Below are positions 61,646 to 64,000 of a DNA stretch of 64,000 nt, in pieces. The DNA lies in contig NZ_JAHZIJ010000001.1 in the NCBI RefSeq assembly GCF_019443105.1, forward strand, positions 620,001-684,000. Direction: 5' to 3'. A program made the translations under genes and the position numbers. Numbering within the stretch: the stretch's first letter is position 1; each line of letters starts with the position of its first letter. The stretch comes from Paenibacillus oenotherae (GTDB taxonomy: Bacteria; Bacillota; Bacilli; Paenibacillales; Paenibacillaceae). The notes beneath the pieces were generated by a model. That model saw only the letters and a program-made list of their open reading frames with translations. It made no database searches and had not been told where the DNA came from.

Positions 61646-64000
61646 CTAATTTGCAACGATGTTAACCAGCTTGCCTTTGACAGCAATCACTTTGCGAATG
61701 GTCTTGCCAGCGATCGCTTGAGCCACCTGCTCCGAATTTTTCGCGAGCTCCTCCATCTCTGCTTGCTCCGTATCAGCAGCAATCAGAATGCGGTCGAGAA
61801 TCTTGCCATTGACCTGCACAACGATCTCAACCTCTTGATCAACTGTAAGAGCTTCATCATATGAAGGCCACTGCGCATAGGTTACAGACTCGTTATGTCC
61901 AAGCTTCAACCACAGCTCCTCCGCAATATGCGGGGAAAGCGGCGAGAGCATCTGGACAAAATGCTCCATTGCCTCTCTTGGCAGCGACTCCGCCTTGTAA
62001 GCCTCATTGACGAAGATCATCAGCTGGCTGATCGCTGTGTTGAACCGCAGGTTCTCATAATCTTCCGTAATCTTCTTGATCGTCCGGTGCCATGTCCGTT
62101 TGAACGCTTCCGACGCCTCTTTGCTGCTGATCTTCTCATTCAGCTCGCCGTTGTCCCCAACGAAGAGTCTCCATACGCGGCTGAGGAAACGATGCATCCC
62201 TTCCACACCGTTCGTATTCCATGGCTTGGTCGCTTCCAGCGGCCCCATAAACATCTCATACATACGCAGCGTGTCTGCGCCGTACTCATTGACAATATCG
62301 TCCGGATTAATAACATTGCCGCGTGACTTACTCATTTTCTCATTGTTGGTTCCAAGGATCATCCCTTGGTTGACCAGCTTATGGAATGGCTCCTTCGTCG
62401 CGACGACGCCCAGATCATAGAGCACTTTATGCCAGAATCTGGCGTACAGCAAGTGAAGCACCGCATGCTCGGCACCGCCGATATACAGATCGACCGGCAG
62501 CCACTCCGCCTGCTTCTCCCTGGAGCAAATCTCCTTGTCATTATGCGGATCGATAAACCGCAAGTAATACCAGCAGCTGCCAGCCCATTGCGGCATCGTA
62601 TTCGTCTCCCGGCGCGCAGGCTTCCCGGTCTCCGGATCAACCGTATTCACCCAATCCGCCACATTCGCAAGCGGGGATTCACCCGTACCCGATGGCTTGA
62701 TTTGGTCAACATCCGGCAGCAGCAGCGGCAGCTGATCATCCGGCACCGGCTTCATCGTGCCATCCTCCAGATGCAGAATCGGAATCGGCTCGCCCCAATA
62801 ACGCTGACGGCTGAACAGCCAGTCGCGCAGACGGTACGTTATTTTGCCTTTGCCCGTGCCATCCTTCTCCAAGCGCTCAATCATTGCGGCTATCGCATCC
62901 GCATTATTCAGGCCGTTCAAGAAGTCAGAGTTTACATGCGGTCCGTCTCCGGCGTACGCTTCCTTGGAAACATCGCCGCCCTGCACCACTTCAACAATGT
63001 TCAGGCCAAACTGCTTCGCAAACTCCCAATCCCGCTCATCATGGCCCGGCACCGCCATAATTGCGCCAGTTCCGTAGCCAGCAAGCACGTAATCAGCAAT
63101 CCAGATCGGAACCTTGACACCGCTGACCGGATTGATTGCATAAGCACCGGTAAATACGCCGGACTTGTCTTTGTTCAAATCTGTACGTTCCAGGTCCGAC
63201 TTGTGCGCCGCCATCGCTTGATAGCCCTCTACCGCCGCTTTCTGCTCTGCCGTTGTAATCCGGGCAACAAGCTCATGCTCCGGCGCCAGTACGCAATAGG
63301 TTGCGCCGAACAAAGTATCCGGCCGCGTCGTGAATACAACCAATGATTGATCATGTCCATCGATCGGGAACGTAACTTCCGCGCCCTTCGACTTGCCGAT
63401 CCAGTTGCGCTGCATATCCTTGATGCTCTCAGACCAGTCCAGCTCTTCAAGATCCTCCAGCAGGCGATCCGCATACTCCGTAATTTTGAGCACCCATTGA
63501 CGCATTGGCTTGCGGACAACAGGATGGTTGCCGCGCTCGCTCAAACCATTGATAACCTCTTCATTCGCAAGGACTGTTCCAAGCGCAGGACACCAGTTAA
63601 CCGGAATTTCATCCACATAGGCAAGCCCTTTATTGAAGAGCTGAATGAAAATCCACTGCGTCCATTTATAGTAATCGGGGTCAGTTGTGCTGAATTCACG
63701 ATCCCAGTCGTAAGAGAAGCCAAGCGACTTAATCTGACGGCGGAAATTGTTAATGTTCATGACGGTAAACCCGCGCGGATGCTCGCCCGTATTGATGGCA
63801 TGCTGCTCCGCCGGCAGACCGAATGCGTCCCAGCCCATCGGGTGAAGGACATTATAACCGCGCATCCGCTTGTAGCGGGATACGATATCGGTTGCCGTGT
63901 AGCCCTCAGGATGTCCTACGTGAAGACCTGCTCCAGAAGGATACGGGAACATATCGAGCGCATAAAATTTCGGTTTGCCCGGCTCCTCAGTCGTCTTGAA
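61646..64000 (-). CDS. leuS: leucyl-tRNA synthetase (5' end outside the window)
   Basis: 784 residues of the enzyme are present; reading in the window begins [23 protein letters not shown], and about 27 N-terminal residues are expected beyond base 64000. HIGH-type motif HVGHPEGY near the start; CP1 editing domain ([22 protein letters not shown] and [16 protein letters not shown]); KMSKS motif [12 protein letters not shown]-terminal anticodon-binding and LeuRS-specific tail. It charges tRNA-Leu and edits mis-charged products. Convergent with comER (45 bases). Confidence 0.98.
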   Translation of the reverse strand, partial: FKTTEEPGKPKFYALDMFPYPSGAGLHVGHPEGYTATDIVSRYKRMRGYNVLHPMGWDAFGLPAEQHAINTGEHPRGFTVMNINNFRRQIKSLGFSYDWDREFSTTDPDYYKWTQWIFIQLFNKGLAYVDEIPVNWCPALGTVLANEEVINGLSERGNHPVVRKPMRQWVLKITEYADRLLEDLEELDWSESIKDMQRNWIGKSKGAEVTFPIDGHDQSLVVFTTRPDTLFGATYCVLAPEHELVARITTAEQKAAVEGYQAMAAHKSDLERTDLNKDKSGVFTGAYAINPVSGVKVPIWIADYVLAGYGTGAIMAVPGHDERDWEFAKQFGLNIVEVVQGGDVSKEAYAGDGPHVNSDFLNGLNNADAIAAMIERLEKDGTGKGKITYRLRDWLFSRQRYWGEPIPILHLEDGTMKPVPDDQLPLLLPDVDQIKPSGTGESPLANVADWVNTVDPETGKPARRETNTMPQWAGSCWYYLRFIDPHNDKEICSREKQAEWLPVDLYIGGAEHAVLHLLYARFWHKVLYDLGVVATKEPFHKLVNQGMILGTNNEKMSKSRGNVINPDDIVNEYGADTLRMYEMFMGPLEATKPWNTNGVEGMHRFLSRVWRLFVGDNGELNEKISSKEASEAFKRTWHRTIKKITEDYENLRFNTAISQLMIFVNEAYKAESLPREAMEHFVQMLSPLSPHIAEELWLKLGHNESVTYAQWPSYDEALTVDQEVEIVVQVNGKILDRILIAADTEQAEMEELAKNSEQVAQAIAGKTIRKVIAVKGKLVNIVAN

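Overview
The window is a chromosomal segment of a spore-forming, competence-gene-bearing member of the Bacillota, most likely Paenibacillus or a close relative (Paenibacillaceae). The evidence is the sporulation genes spoIIP, gpr and a yqxA-type gene, the HrcA/CIRCE heat-shock system, the AddAB and SbcCD nucleases, GTG and TTG starts with strong GGAGG-type ribosome binding sites, and a gene order close to the B. subtilis comE-holA-rpsT-gpr-spoIIP-yqxA-lepA-hemW-hrcA-grpE-dnaK-dnaJ-prmA-rsmE-mtaB ... rpsU-yqeY-nfeD-floA neighbourhood. Almost all housekeeping genes lie on the minus strand, so they are transcribed from high to low coordinates. No rRNA, tRNA, CRISPR array, phage or intact insertion sequence was found.

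Layout from low to high coordinates. 1-6.5 kb: end of a repeat element, a yqfB-position membrane protein, floA, nfeD, a MATE exporter, yqeY, rpsU, a HIT protein and a small Phe/Pro-rich protein. 6.8-14.3 kb is an accessory island: an FAD-dependent desaturase-like enzyme, a metallophosphoesterase, a GH31 alpha-xylosidase with a divergent AraC regulator, and long intergenic stretches holding two copies of a MITE-like element and several tandem or inverted repeats. 14.3-29.2 kb: a membrane-anchored protein, then the DNA-repair block addB-addA-sbcD-sbcC and an rRNA methyltransferase. 29.2-36 kb: a repeat-rich gap, an Na/Pi-type transporter overlapping deoC tail-to-tail, a Nudix hydrolase, mtaB, rsmE, a site-2 protease and prmA. 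36-41.6 kb: hrcA-grpE-dnaK-dnaJ with CIRCE, followed by a YfhD-type and another small protein. 41.7-50.8 kb: a GNAT, a DinB-fold protein, hemW, lepA, yqxA-like, spoIIP, gpr, rpsT and holA. 51-55 kb is a second accessory patch: an ECF sigma factor with its anti-sigma, a D-2-hydroxyacid dehydrogenase, a helical hypothetical and a tiny protein that is 47% methionine. 55-64 kb: comEC, comEB, metY, comEA, divergent comER, and leuS running off the window.

Functionally the window combines translation and ribosome maturation (rpsU, rpsT, lepA, prmA, rsmE, mtaB, leuS, rRNA methyltransferase), protein folding under HrcA control, double-strand-break repair, DNA uptake, spore formation and germination, and membrane-domain organisation (FloA/NfeD). 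The most interesting items are the methionine-rich mini-protein, the repeat element that carries terminator-like hairpins, a terminator-like hairpin across the comEB/comEC junction and annotated comEC start, and several unexplained tandem-repeat arrays.
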